Assembly: GCA_016081115.2 (NCBI GenBank)
Contig: JABTTQ020002201.1
Span: 30 to 64,029 of the forward strand
Reading direction: 5' to 3'
From: Rehmannia glutinosa
Lineage: Eukaryota > Streptophyta > Magnoliopsida > Lamiales > Orobanchaceae
Length of the DNA stretch: 64,000 nucleotides
Of this stretch, positions 36,303 through 46,845 are shown piece by piece; the first letter of the stretch is position 1, and each line of letters begins with the position of its first letter. The notes beneath the pieces were generated by a model. It saw only the letters and a list, made by a program, of their open reading frames with translations. It was not told where the DNA came from and did no database searches. Both the position numbers and the translations under genes were made by a program.

Positions 36303-36617
36303 CACTACAAGAAAATAATCAAATTCCAACGAAATAATTCCAATGGAATAAAAATGTTGGAATTTTCAAAATTTCAATGGAAATTCCAATACTGACATAC
36401 CGTTGGAAAATTCTAGAAAGTCCAACGATAAGCAAAACCATTTGGTCTTGTTGGAATATTTTTCCATAGAATTTTCGTTGGAATTTTGTCATTCCAACGG
36501 TCATTATACCAATGGTGCTTTTGCATTGGAATTTCTATTAGAGTTGATAATTCCAATGGAAATTGGACAAATACCAACGAATTATTTTCGTTGGAATTCC
36601 CTTGTTTTGTTGTAGTG
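36303..36617 (+). mobile_element. CACTA MITE (B), 315 bp, nested in A
   Basis: CACTACAAGAAAATAATC at 36303 and an inverted CACTACAACAAAAC ending at 36617, with exact target duplication ATA at 36300-36302 and 36618-36620. The interior is almost wholly made of the same ATTCCAAC/GTTGGAAT repeats as the ends of A, so it is an end-only derivative of the same family, probably moved by the same transposase. It has no coding capacity. Confidence 0.88.
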
Positions 36618-37309
36618 ATATTATATGCTTGTCCTTTACATTAGTGAGGGGAGGAAGAAGAAGAAGTAATAAACACGGGATTCATCGTAAAGAAGCTATA
36701 ATGGAATGGCTACACTGAAGACAAAGAATCAAGTTATATACCTCTTGTTATTTTGTTAATCTATATTGAGGAAAATTAGAAAAGGGAATAGCTGCATGCT
36801 TATGCATATTGGAACCATTTTGAATGCTTGTTTTTCTCTCATAATTTCCTTAAAATCTCTTTGGACAAAAGGTCATCTTCTAGTTATTTGATTATTTTGT
36901 CTTTCTAAGAAACTCATATCCAAATAAAGACAGATATTAAAATTCAATGGAGGAAATATGCTGAGAGGGGATAAATAATGTAATTACAGGTGTTACTATG
37001 TAAAAATCTAACAAGTATAACTCATCAGATTCTTGAAGTTTTGTTGCTTATTCTGTTTGTTTTGTATATATAGGTGCTTCAAGGTGGAGTATGTCATGTA
37101 GTCCTTGCAATCTTTTCTGGTGGTTCCAAAGCTTGCATTCTTGAACCTTAGATCGGGTCCATTTAAGTTAGTTCTCTCTCTCAGTATTCAAAGAAAAACT
37201 AAGCCAAATCCACTGTCTATTTCACATCGAGCGACATGTGGAACAACTTTCCAATTTGCGTTTGTGTTAATTCTGACAGCAACCTTGTTGTGAAGTTGCA
37301 TTTGGATAG

Positions 37310-37835
37310 ATGGATATACCAGAGTATCATCGTTGGATGTACAGTAGAATAAATCCTCATCAAAATAAGTTGTCACAAGAGTTCATATGGGGGTAGAGGA
37401 ATTTATTTCTGCTGCAATAGAACTTGATGTCTTTAAACATGAAGGAAAATTTGATGTCCATGCTCAAAATGTAAGTGCTTGAGATTTCATGAGCCGGATG
37501 AGATAGGACAACATTTGTATAGGAAAGGTTTTCAACCAAATTATTACTTTTGGGATAATCATAGGGAAACCCCACCACCCATATTTGATAGAAGTGGTGA
37601 AGTTGATCCATTATTTGATGAGTTGAATACATATGAGCGCATGGTTATTGATGCTGGAGGCCCTAGTTTCTACAATGATCCTGAACCAGAGGAACCCAAT
37701 CCTAGCTATGCAAAGTTTTATGATTTGTTATGTGCTGCACAATCTCCCTTGTGGGATGGATGTGAGGTTCACTCTGTGCTATCAATTGCAGTCAGAATTT
37801 TGAGTATAAAGTCTGAAATACAGTGGGTCTATTAT
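37310..37835 (+). pseudogene. CACTA TnpD-like transposase, N-terminal fragment
   Basis: The stretch starts near the ATG at 37310. 'YHRWMYSR' and 'VEEFISAA'-like sequence correspond to the transposase-associated domain (PF13963), followed by 'LYRKGFQPNYYFWDNHRE', 'NPSYAKFYDLLCAAQSPLWD' and 'LSIAVRILSIKSE', which belong to the start of the En/Spm transposase. Frame changes near 37390 and 37470 and a lost zinc-binding cysteine region break the beginning; the frame 37479-37841 is open. The sequence stops at the point where the catalytic DDE/RNase H-like region should continue, so that region has been deleted. Confidence 0.8.
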
Positions 37836-39318
37836 CATTAATTTGCACATTTCAAGCATGGTTTAATATGTGATATGGTTTTGTTTGTAATTATTCTATG
37901 TAGTGGAATTGTGTTGGTCCAATCTGCTTTCTTGAGTATATGATGTTTTCTTTTACTTGCAATAAATTCTGCAGAAATATTGCAGATGGGATTCTGAGCA
38001 TAACCAAGAAATTCAGGGGATATTCGTAGAGGCAAGTCAGTTGGGAAATGGATGTCTAGTACAGTGCGAGAGGCGCTTCAGCATAGGTGGGACACAGACT
38101 CCCATTTCAAGCAGCTATCTGAGCAGAACAAGAAGAACACAGCCACCAACAAAGATGGCTTTGTCAATCGAGGCGGCGCAATCTCTATTTCTGAGCATAA
38201 GAGAAGACATGTAAGTCGCTTTCACATATCTGAACCTAAATATATTCTTGATTTGACCAATATATCCGATCATCAAAATCTGTTTTAAGCAAGTGATCAA
38301 GTGCACAATCAACAATGAGCATTATAGTTTAGTTGATCTTGGCCTTAATGAGCTCTTCTTTCGTGCTGCTTGATGTAAATTATTGTTTGATGTATGATAG
38401 ATGATGATGACGGAAAAATCTACATGTTTGCTTTACTATATTTTGATTGTCTGCTATTTGAAATGTGATTTATGCTGTCTTGAGACAAAGTTAACTTACT
38501 TTTTCTGTATCGATATTGTCACCTAACACTCTTTGAATTTCTTTATCTGTTGAACATTGTTTCTGCTTTAAAGTATCGACCTTTTTTTGTTGGTCACCCT
38601 GGGAATAGGGGATGGAGTGCATAAGTTGTCACATCCTCGTTTCTTCCAAATCTGAGAAATTTAACATTGGAGGACTGTAAATGTTCTTTGGTTCCCTATC
38701 AAATGTGGTAAGTTACTTCATGTCTTTGGTCTGATATCAAGGTATATCCATCAACAAAGGGGGTTTTTAATGTGCTCTTGATGGCAGGGATTAATTGAGA
38801 AGCACATGAGAAAATAAGTGACTTGGCAATATATTTTTTAACTACTCTGAATGTTAGTGCTGCTTCTTCTTGTTCTACTACTTTTGGTGTATGTAGCAAA
38901 CTGCGATTGCTTTAGGGTTACAATTAGAGATAAAAAGTGACTTGGCAATATATTCAAATGGTCCGACTCTGCTTTTCCCCATTTTACGTAATATAGTGTT
39001 GATTAGTAACTCGAAAAATGGACCAACTTTGTAATTTTCTTTGGAAAAAGTACTTCCAAAAGAAACAACAGATCCGCAAAACCTTTTGTTGACCAAATAC
39101 ATTTAACTTCTTTTTCGCCTTCGCTTTGTTTTCTTTCCTCATTGATAAATTGCTAGAATATTATATTCGTATATATCATGTCATCATCAGTTACTTTTTG
39201 TTTATTATTTGTGATTCAAAAAGTATTTATTTATTAAATTTATTCAAATAAATTAAATTCATATATACATGTAGACATATAAAACACAGTCGAGTATATA
39301 CCAAAATATACCAAGCAA

Positions 39319-39514
39319 GTGTCGGTTAGCGTCTACACAAGAAAGGAGACAAATATAATGAGGGAAGATAAGGTTGGCTAGAAGTTTCATGTGAATCTCA
39401 TTTTTTTCTTCTTTTTGATTGAAAGAGATGTATATGTTTTATTACCTGGACTTGTTTCTGAAGGTCTTTAATGTACTCAACCGCTAAGTCTAACATATCA
39501 GATGTATTCGTTTG
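39319..39514 (-). pseudogene. Captured bHLH transcription factor fragment, two exons
   Basis: On the minus strand, exon 39514-39446 (69 bases, 23 codons) is bounded by ACAG| and |GTAATA and encodes 'QTNTSDMLDLAVEYIKDLQK' plus three residues: helix 2 of the bHLH domain of the bHLH122/128/130 (FBH-like) plant group. After a 113-base intron ending in TGTGTAG, the next exon starts at 39332 with T-L-T-D-T, in phase, which is what follows in that family. After that the match stops. Without helix 1 and the basic region it cannot act as a normal DNA-binding protein. The fragment lies antisense in the intron of the CACTA gene, so it was probably picked up by the transposon. Confidence 0.75.
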
Positions 39515-39596
39515 CTGTTTACATGACGATCTTGATAATTGTGCCATTTGAATATCATTGATTATTCTGTAATCCGCCACTATAACATAAATTACA

Positions 39597-40030
39597 TTAG
39601 GTAACACAAATTTTGTAGCACTTTTTAAATAAGGTACATATGTAACACATGTACGTAATATTTTTACATTACAATATTTATGTAACACTTTTGTAGCACT
39701 TTATCAATATGTAACACTTATATGTAACACTTGTACATAAGTAACACTTTTTAAGTATTATTTTTTTGTTATTTCTTTTGTAACGCAAATAGGTAACACT
39801 TTTATCAATATGTAACGCTTATATGCAACACTTTTATATAAATAACACTTTTTAAGTATCACTTTTATTTTTGTTATTTCTTTTGTAACGCAAATAGGTA
39901 ACACTTTTATCAATATGTAACAACTTATATGTAACACCTTTATATAAGTAACACTTTTTAGGTATCACTTTGTTTTTGTTATTTCTTTTGTAACGCAAAT
40001 AGGTATCACTTTATTTAAAAGCACTCTTGG
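39597..40030. repeat. Left subterminal GTAACACTT array of element C
   Basis: The unit 'aggtaacacttttatcaatatg' type recurs with variations at roughly 100-base intervals, with many shorter GTAACAC copies. The complementary form AGTGTTAC fills 40915-41235. It has the form expected of a transposase-binding array. Confidence 0.75.
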
Positions 40031-40819
40031 CAACACTATATTTTATTGATTATAATATTTTTTAAGCTATATTTTAGTAACACAAAATTATATAACTATC
40101 ATTAAATCATGTCAAAGATTTATTTAATTAATTGATGTCACCAAACCTAAAAATTGTAGACATCATGTACTCTGTTTTTTTAATTGAATTTTTGTTTTCT
40201 TTTTACAAAGTATTTTAGTTTTGCTTTTATTTTTTTTTATTTTTTACGAAGGCAATTAATTCCGTCTTAATACCGACGGATAATGCGCATGTATATATTT
40301 TATTATTATTATTTATTTATTTTTTAATTTTTACTAACGGAGACCAATTTCATCGTTAACCTTTTTTTTACTTTTTTTTTTAAAAATTTACCAATAAAAA
40401 TTGATGTTGTCGGTAATTACTTAGGAATTTTTTCCGTCGGTAAATTATTTTTTCATTATTTTCTTTATTATTTAATTTTTTTACTGTTAGAACTTTTTTA
40501 TCTGTCGATAAATTAATTTTATATTTTTATATACTTTCTATTTTTACCGATTGAATATTTATCAGTCGATAAATTTATTTTATATATTTTTGATATTTTT
40601 AATTTGTTGTGTCCTTTAATATATAATATAATATGATTTTCAAACTATATACTATACAATATAAAATTTTACATATACATTGTATAATATAATTTAATAC
40701 ATATATTATAAAATATGATTTTTATTATATAAAATATATTATATATACATATAATATATATATATATATGTGTGTGTGTATGTGTATATATAAAACAAAG
40801 CAAAACTTGTAATAAGAAT

Positions 40820-40885
40820 CAATTTAGCTTAGTGGCAAATTGCCACTTGCATACATAACAGTCGTGGGTTCGAATATACTTGGTG
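40820..40885 (+). repeat. tRNA-derived SINE head or tRNA-like pseudogene
   Basis: TAGCTTAGTGG at 40825-40835 fits a polymerase III A box, and GGGTTCGAAT at 40866-40875 fits a B box, with spacing of about 30 bases as in tRNA genes and plant SINEs. The full cloverleaf does not fold (the acceptor stem does not pair), so it is not a functional tRNA. The body and tail of a SINE are not clear. Confidence 0.5.
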
Positions 40886-42254
40886 GCAAAAATAATATTT
40901 CTACGAAGTGCTACAAAAAAAGTGTTACATAAGATTCATATCTAACACTTTAGAAGTATTTTTTTTAAAGTGTTACAAATAGAAAAAGTGTTACAAAAAA
41001 GTGTTACATAAGATTTATATGTAACACTTTAGAAATATTGTTTCAAAGTGTTACCAATAGAAAACTTAATGTAACACTTAGAAAAAGTGTTACTAAAAGC
41101 TAATAAAAGTGATACCTTAGACTATAGGTAGCACGGGCAAGTGCAGCGCTATAAAAGTGCTACCTATTATCTATAGTAACATTTTATGGCCATTAGGTAA
41201 CATTTTTTGAGTGTTACCTAATGTCATTTATGTTGTAGTGTGCAAAGTTGTTTTTGAGTTTATTGTGCCTAGCTATTCTTTAAGCAATTACATCATTTTA
41301 TCATCATTTTTCCGCAATGTGTAAGTGTTCTTAAATCGAAAAATGTTATTTTCCTTTGTGTGAATCCTTACTGATTCGAATATATGATGTGTATATTTAG
41401 TGTTTCTTTTAGGGGTTGGAGTTGGGGAAAGAAGCCGCCATTCCCGAGGTGTATCATAAGCTAAACTATGATGAGAAAACTGGCAAAGACGAATTCTAAA
41501 GCGAAAATCTTTTACGCAAGTATCTCATGTTTGGTTTCATAATATCTTTTTATGTGTCATAAATTTCATATTATTTAATTTTATCACTTGCACATTTTGT
41601 ATTTTGTGTGTAGGGTACTTATGAGAAGTTGAAGAAAAGTAAAATATCACAAGGTGAAACTGAACTGGATGAATCTGCTCTCTTTTATGAGGCCAATCGA
41701 GGGAACAATAAGAAAGGCAAATCATGTGGATTTGGATCTGAGGCGACTTTCTATTGTTCTTCGGGTTTGATATCTAAGACCACTAAATCTATTGATATTA
41801 AAAAGCTATACGACCGTATGAGTACTATTGAGGAGCGTTCAGAGAGTGAATTGGCCTCCACTTGTAGTCTTCTGGAGAAGCTCACGGGCGTATCACACCC
41901 TTCCTCTAGCCATGATGCCTCTTCTTCAAGGGTGCAACCCGCCGTTCATGATGAAAATTTTGGAAATGAACAAAATGGTATGCTTAATGATGCTAATACG
42001 GATTTTGGGGTTGATGAAGATATGGGGAATGATGATGATTATGGAGACTGTTAATTTGTTTGTGTTGGCTTTATTTTTTTTGAAGGATTTGGGGTCGTTG
42101 TGATGATATTATTACTTTTAGGATTGTTGATTTGTTTCTTTTGTGATGGACACATTATATCGTACATTTGGAAATATTTGATATCGACTTTTTATGATAT
42201 TATATTTGCACGTTGTCGCTAATAGATTAACTATTTTACAGGGTCAAAAGTATC

Positions 42255-42740
42255 TGTAGAAGCATTCCAACAATTGGAATGTTTTTAATTCCAACGGAAA
42301 AATTCCGTTGGAATTGTTGTTGGAATGTTTTCCAACAAAAAAATGTTGGAATTTTTTCTTAATTTCCAATGGAAATATACGGTTGGAATTATCGTTGAAA
42401 TTAATTCCAACAATATAATGTCGTTGGAAATAGTGTTGGAATAATCGTTGGAGTTCATCCCAATGATTATATATTCCAACGGATTAATACCATTGGAATC
42501 ATCGTTGGACTAAATTCCAACGGTATAATTGTATTGGAATTACTGAAGGAATATTTGTTGGATTGTTTTCCAACAATTGAATATTCCAACGGACAATACC
42601 GTTGGAACTACCGTTGGAATATTTTTCCATTGGAATTTCAGTTGGAATTTTGGCATTCCAACAACCATTTTACCAACGGCTAATTTTCCGTTGGAATTTC
42701 CTTCAAATTCCAACGGATATTTTCCGTTGGAATTTCAATG
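42255..42740. repeat. Right subterminal repeat array of CACTA A
   Basis: About two dozen TTCCAAC/GTTGGAA motifs in both orientations, forming many small palindromes such as 'ttccaacggaaaaattccgt'. It mirrors 34920-35400. Confidence 0.8.
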
Positions 42741-42932
42741 TTTTCTTGTAGTGATTTACCGACAAATCACATACAATTTTCAAATTACTGACTTAAATAC
42801 TATAGGTATTTACCAACAGTTTTAGATTTTGTTGATAAATATTTGCCTACAATAATTTTACATACACTTTACAATTATCTTAATAGTTACCTATAATTTT
42901 TTTTGCGGATAAATTAATTTTTTCTTTTAGTG

Positions 42933-43977
42933 TATTATGTATATAGTTAATAATAAACATATATAATAATGCATCGAAGTACTCTTCCAAATTGAGTTGA
43001 CATTAGTGAACATATATATTGTCTTTTCGTATAATTAACTTAAAATTTCAAGGTTTATTTACTATGTGATAGCTAGTGTTGTTTTAGATGATACACCACT
43101 TGTACATACACTTTGTGTACGTAGATCACGTGTCATATTTCTTAAAAGATGAAACACTTATTATTAACCATTCATATAAATAGTGGGATATTTGTTATTC
43201 ATCCATATATCAAGTGTAGTACACTAAGTATAAGATTTGATGCTTTTTCAGGAAACGTGATGTATTCAGATTTACCTATATGTTATTTGATAAATTGTTG
43301 TAAAGTGCTTGATGTCCTTTATTGCAGTGAATGACTTATTTTAGTTAGATAAAATATTCATAGAGTAAGACTTAATATACACATATATATATTTAAAAAT
43401 ATTAACACATCTATATATTTATTTATATAAATATATAAATAACATATATTTGTATGATTTATAAATATATGCACATGTATATTTATCTTAATAAACATGA
43501 ATTCGTAAAAATAAATGTTATTGTATTATGATATAATATTAATATTAACACTTTAAATATATCACTATATATTATTAATGTAAATTATAATTTTATATTA
43601 TGTCAATATATATAATTAACTATATATATATATATATATATTATTTTATGAAACAATTAACAAATTAAATTGACCTAATAAAATTCATATTACTTGATCT
43701 ATCCCAAAATTAAATGTTCATTTGTATATCAAGCAATTAGATTACTTTTAATATTTAACTTTATATAATTTAGTAAATGCCTGTAGGTTAATTACACTTG
43801 GAAGTTGGAGCTTGTTATACTAGGAATGAACAGGTGGCTTGTTCTGCTGACCAACTACGCATGGAAGAAAGCTAGATCATGGCAGATTTGCTGTAGAAGG
43901 GATAGTGAGAAAGCATAATGGAGAGCATAATGGTGATCTTAAATTTAAGGGGTAATTGTAATATTTCTAGCAGTATT
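42933..43977. other. AT-rich intergenic stretch
   Basis: No gene seen. 43080-43130 contains 'acttgtacatacactttgtg' and palindromic TGTAC elements similar to those near 33200 and 34190. A TA microsatellite lies at 43620-43642. Confidence 0.5.
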
Positions 43978-44850
43978 TGTTGGAAATTGGTTTAGGAAAA
44001 TGGGTTTTGACTCGATTTTGACCAATTATTTAAGTGCGAGCATCTATTAGTTGTGGAAAATAAATGATATAATAGTAATCTACACCGCAGGTAGATGAAT
44101 TTAGCATTTTGAATTTCTCAAAACCAATTCGGGTGAATGAGAAATTAATGCATACAGTAAGCCATTTAAACCCCTTTATAATATGGAAATATAAAAGGGA
44201 GGGAATGTGGGAAGTCACATCCCACATTGAAAGCATTTCAAATGCTTGACTTGTTTATATAGAGCTTCACTAATAATAAAGAGTAATTATATAGAGCTCC
44301 TTATGGTACACCGTATTGGACCAAGTCAAATTTGACTAGCTTTCGACTAGCTCAAAGAGCACCAAGCCGGAGCCAGGCTCAGGCCGGGCCCGTGCACGTC
44401 GCACTTACTCGCATTGGGTGCTTTAGAGGGCTCACTTTGCACTTCGCACGCTAACTAAATGTATCTATTCGATCTGCAGGGTGCATGCAGAAGGTTGTGG
44501 ACCTTCAGAGGGATGCAATCTGGACCATTAGATCACGACTCTTGATTAGAAGACATGATCAGACAGTTGAGAACAAAGGCGAAGCCGAAGCCAGGCTCAT
44601 GTCCGAGCCCATGCACGTCGCACTTAGTCGCATTGAGAGCTTTAGAGGCTCACTTTGCACTTCGCACGCTGACTAAACGTGTCTATTTAGTCCGCAGGAT
44701 GCAAGCGTAAGGTTGTGGGCCTTCGGAGGGATGCAACCGGGACCATTAGATCGCGACGTTGTTGATCGGAAGACATGATCGCAGGCAGTCGGATCGATTC
44801 CGGACCATAGGATGCACCTATTTTGAAAGGGCATCCAAATTTCTATATTA
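43978..44850 (+). repeat. Probable solo LTR of the first Copia family
   Basis: Starts TGTTGGAAATTGG and follows the same sequence of landmarks as the LTRs at 1-862 and 4554-5729 read on their minus strand: 'gattttgaccaa', 'gaatttctcaaaacc', 'gagaaattaatgcat', 'catcccacatt', then a GC-rich part with C-rich blocks. It is in the opposite orientation and clearly diverged. No polypurine tract or pol sequence follows. The right boundary is unclear. Confidence 0.6.
44361..44798. repeat. 219-bp tandem duplication inside the solo LTR
   Basis: Two copies with an exact offset of 219 bases: 'cactttgcacttcgcacgct' occurs in both, as do 'accttcagagggatgcaa' and 'gccttcggagggatgcaa', and 'agaagacatgatc' and 'ggaagacatgatc'. 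The copies differ at about one base in ten, so the duplication is old. Confidence 0.8.
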
Positions 44851-45285
44851 ATAAACTCCCATGATGTTTATTTTCATCCCATTCAATTTGCATTACGATA
44901 TATTGTCTAAATGTTCTCCTTTTCTGTAAATTCAAAACTTCAAACACTTATTAGCTCGTTGTAAGTTTAAGTTTTGTAAGTGCCGCTAATTTACACTTGA
45001 AAGTTGTTGTATCTTAGAGACGATTGCCTTAACCATTACCACTTCTTATACGAGGCAATTTTGCCTTGCGGAGATAGTATTCAATAATAGCTTCGACTTT
45101 AAGGCCTTTAGCCTGTCCAATTTTTTAGAATACAAAACACTGAATACAACAATATTAAGAGAGTTTTTGAATTTTGTTTTTTGCTTATAAAGAGAGAAAT
45201 GTAAGCAAAATCAAATTTTAAGGATTTTTTTTTTTTTTTGCAATTTTCAGAAACCTCTGAATTAATTTGTAATTAACCCGTAATC
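44851..45285. other. Intergenic, nothing recognised
   Basis: AT-rich sequence with a poly-T run near 45226. No gene or defined repeat is seen. Confidence 0.5.
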
Positions 45286-45575
45286 ATCCCTAATTTAATT
45301 GAGAAACCATGTGCAGTTACATTTGCGGAACTAGAAGCAATTCATTATGGTTTAACATTGAGCCTACAACGTTGATTGTTATGGATACAGTTCTCGCGTG
45401 CAAACAGTCACTAACCCAAAGAAGGATCTTAGATATTGGAGATGAAGCAAGTGACATTAAGGTTATTCTTGCTCAACACTGTGGTTGCAAACATATCTTT
45501 GCCCGGAGATCAAAGAATCAAGTTGCGTATGCTTTAGCAAATATTTCAGTTTCATTTCCATCTCATTGTCTTTAG
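45286..45575 (+). pseudogene. RNase H-like (RVT_3) fragment
   Basis: A segment reading A-E-L-E-A-I-H-Y-G-L-T-L-S near 45325-45365, then after one frameshift 'LIVMDTVLACKQSLTQRR', 'EASDIKVILAQHCGCKHIFA' and 'RSKNQVAYALANISVSF'. These are the later parts of the RNase H fold found in plant non-LTR elements and related single-domain proteins: acidic residue after the second strand, and the R-S-x-N-x-x-A-x-x-L-A end. The first catalytic part and any RT are absent. It is a fragment. Confidence 0.65.
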
Positions 45576-46132
45576 GAGCTTGGGAATTTTCCATATAGGA
45601 TCATTTATTCCATTTGGTGTTTCATCTTCTATTTTAACAAAATAATGCATGACGCAAGTACATGATGACATCATATTTGTACATGTAACAATTACACAAT
45701 TTACACGAGTATATGATGAAATACTAAATGGAATATAAGATCTCAACCGGAAATTTTTCGTTTTTGCTTATGAATATTGTCATGAATGATTCCTCTAATG
45801 AATAAATTATAATTCTACTATAAAAGAAAAAATTAAAAAAATAAACAAATAAAAATTACAAGAATACTCTGTATATATGTGTTTACAATAATAAATTTTC
45901 CACTAAAATAATGATGTGATTTCAACAGTCTTCATTGAAAATTAGTGTTAGGTCAAACTAAACATACTTTTATAGCATGGGCGACACAGTATTAAAAATA
46001 AAATAAGCATTATGATGTCATTTGAATAATGTCATTATGAGCCATTAATACAAAACTTAAATTAATTGTTGGGTTACGTTAATGCATGGTTAGTGAGACA
46101 TATATATGCATAGGACTTTGCTTTCAGATCCT

Positions 46133-46171
<39 letters not shown>

Positions 46172-46479
46172 GTCTATCTTCAAATGATAATACTTTGTTA
46201 TTTTATTATTTAATTTTTATTTATCCTGCAAATGTTTTGTCAATTTCAAAGGCAAAGACAACGTCAAATGACTAAAATGTTTTTTTTTTCGTTCCTTTTC
46301 CTTTAGATTTCATATTAGTAAGTTCTTCCAGAGTTTCATTTGGAGTTCTTCATAAATTTCTGTAAATCTGTAGATCAAAAAGGAGTCTGCTGTAGATTGT
46401 CCAAACCTTATGTGGAAGTGCATTCAGTCTTTCATCCAATTAAGAAGCACAACCCACTAAGTTTGCACTTAAGATCTAT
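45576..46479. other. AT-rich intergenic stretch with (TA)n
   Basis: No gene seen. A TA microsatellite lies at 46140-46167. It ends at the TCTAT target duplication (46475-46479) of the next element. Confidence 0.6.
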
Positions 46480-46682
46480 TGTCAAGATCTCACCTCTGTT
46501 AACTAACAATTAGTATGTTAGTTATTTTGTTAGTGTAAGTAGTTAAGTTAGTTAGTAGCTATAGTCTAATTCTTCCTGTATAAACAGAACTGTAGATAGC
46601 TTATTTCATAACTTTTGTAATACAAAATTCTCTTCTTCTCTCTTAATGATTTTCACATTTACATTTATGAGTTTATTCAAGA
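46480..46682 (+). repeat. 5' LTR of the second Copia element
   Basis: 203 bases starting TGTCAAGATCTCACC, with TGTATAAA near 46577 as the TATA box. The end is set by the primer site at 46683 and by comparison with the 3' LTR. Confidence 0.9.
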
Positions 46683-46845
46683 TGGTATCAATTTGATATA
46701 TTTTCCCCGTTGTCATCTCTATTGATCATCTATATTTCGGTAATTTGTTGCTTGATTACTCATCATTTTTGTTTTCGAATTTCTTGCATCCCTACGTATA
46801 TTCTTCAAGAATTCTTGAATATTTATTTTCTCTGACTCAAGAATC

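Larger units (their letters stand above)
39578..41240. mobile_element. CACTA element C, 1.66 kb, nested in the intron of A
   Basis: Ends: CACTATAACATAAATTACA at 39578 and the inverted CACTACAACATAAATGACA ending at 41240. The match continues into TTAGGTAACAC, about 30 bases with two mismatches. Flanking triplets are CGC (39575-39577) and TGC (41241-41243), a target duplication if one C has become T. Subterminal arrays of GTAACACTT occur at 39597-40030 and 40915-41235 in mirrored orientation. There is no transposase; the interior has decayed (A)CCGACGG-type repeats and a tRNA-like promoter. Confidence 0.82.
37975..42054 (+). pseudogene. CACTA PF03004 transposase-like gene, three exons
   Basis: Exon 37975-38210 encodes 'MSSTVREALQHRWDTDSHF' and 'GGAISISEHKRRH', the core of the plant En/Spm transposase_24 family. 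Donor GTAAGT at 38211, 3.2-kb intron, acceptor AG at 41411-41412. Exon 41413-41519 encodes 'LELGKEAAIPEVYHKLNYDE'. Exon 41614-42054 encodes 'DESALFYEANRGNNKKGKSC', a Ser-rich middle and a very acidic D/E/N tail. Two lesions are visible: a shift near 38040, and a stop at 41497-41499 with a phase mismatch to exon 3, both explained by loss of one base. The family is thought to bind element ends. The large intron hosts bHLH exons and element C. Confidence 0.8.
34911..42753 (+). mobile_element. CACTA (En/Spm) transposon A, 7.8 kb
   Basis: Ends: CACTACAAGAAAACA at 34911 and its inverted copy ending at 42753; the first 23 bases match at 21. Exact target duplication ATT at 34908-34910 and 42754-42756. 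Both ends carry dense TTCCAAC/GTTGGAA subterminal repeats, the binding arrays expected for a CACTA transposase. Inside are a TnpD N-terminal relic, a spliced PF03004 transposase-like gene, captured bHLH exons and two nested CACTA elements. The main transposase core is missing, so movement would need help from another copy. Confidence 0.9.
34838..42932. mobile_element. CACTA MITE (D) split by the larger CACTA element
   Basis: Just outside the large element are CACTACAAGAAAC at 34838 and, inverted, CACTAAAAGAAAA ending at 42932. The flanking pieces (34838-34910 and 42757-42932) share 'taccaacaaaa' and 'accaacag'/'accgacaa'-type subterminal motifs that differ from those of element A. Together they would form a MITE of about 250 bases into which A jumped. 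The three bases on each side (CAA and TAT) do not match, so the outer boundary is less certain than that of A. Confidence 0.5.

Noticed and set aside
39597..40030. Regularly repeated GTAACACTT units that look like a CRISPR-like or satellite array
   Set aside because: They lie directly inside the ends of a CACTA element and are mirrored at the other end, so they are subterminal transposase-binding repeats. Spacers are not unique and the genome is eukaryotic.
40820..40885. Functional tRNA gene
   Set aside because: A and B boxes are present but the acceptor and anticodon stems do not pair, so only a tRNA-derived element is supported.
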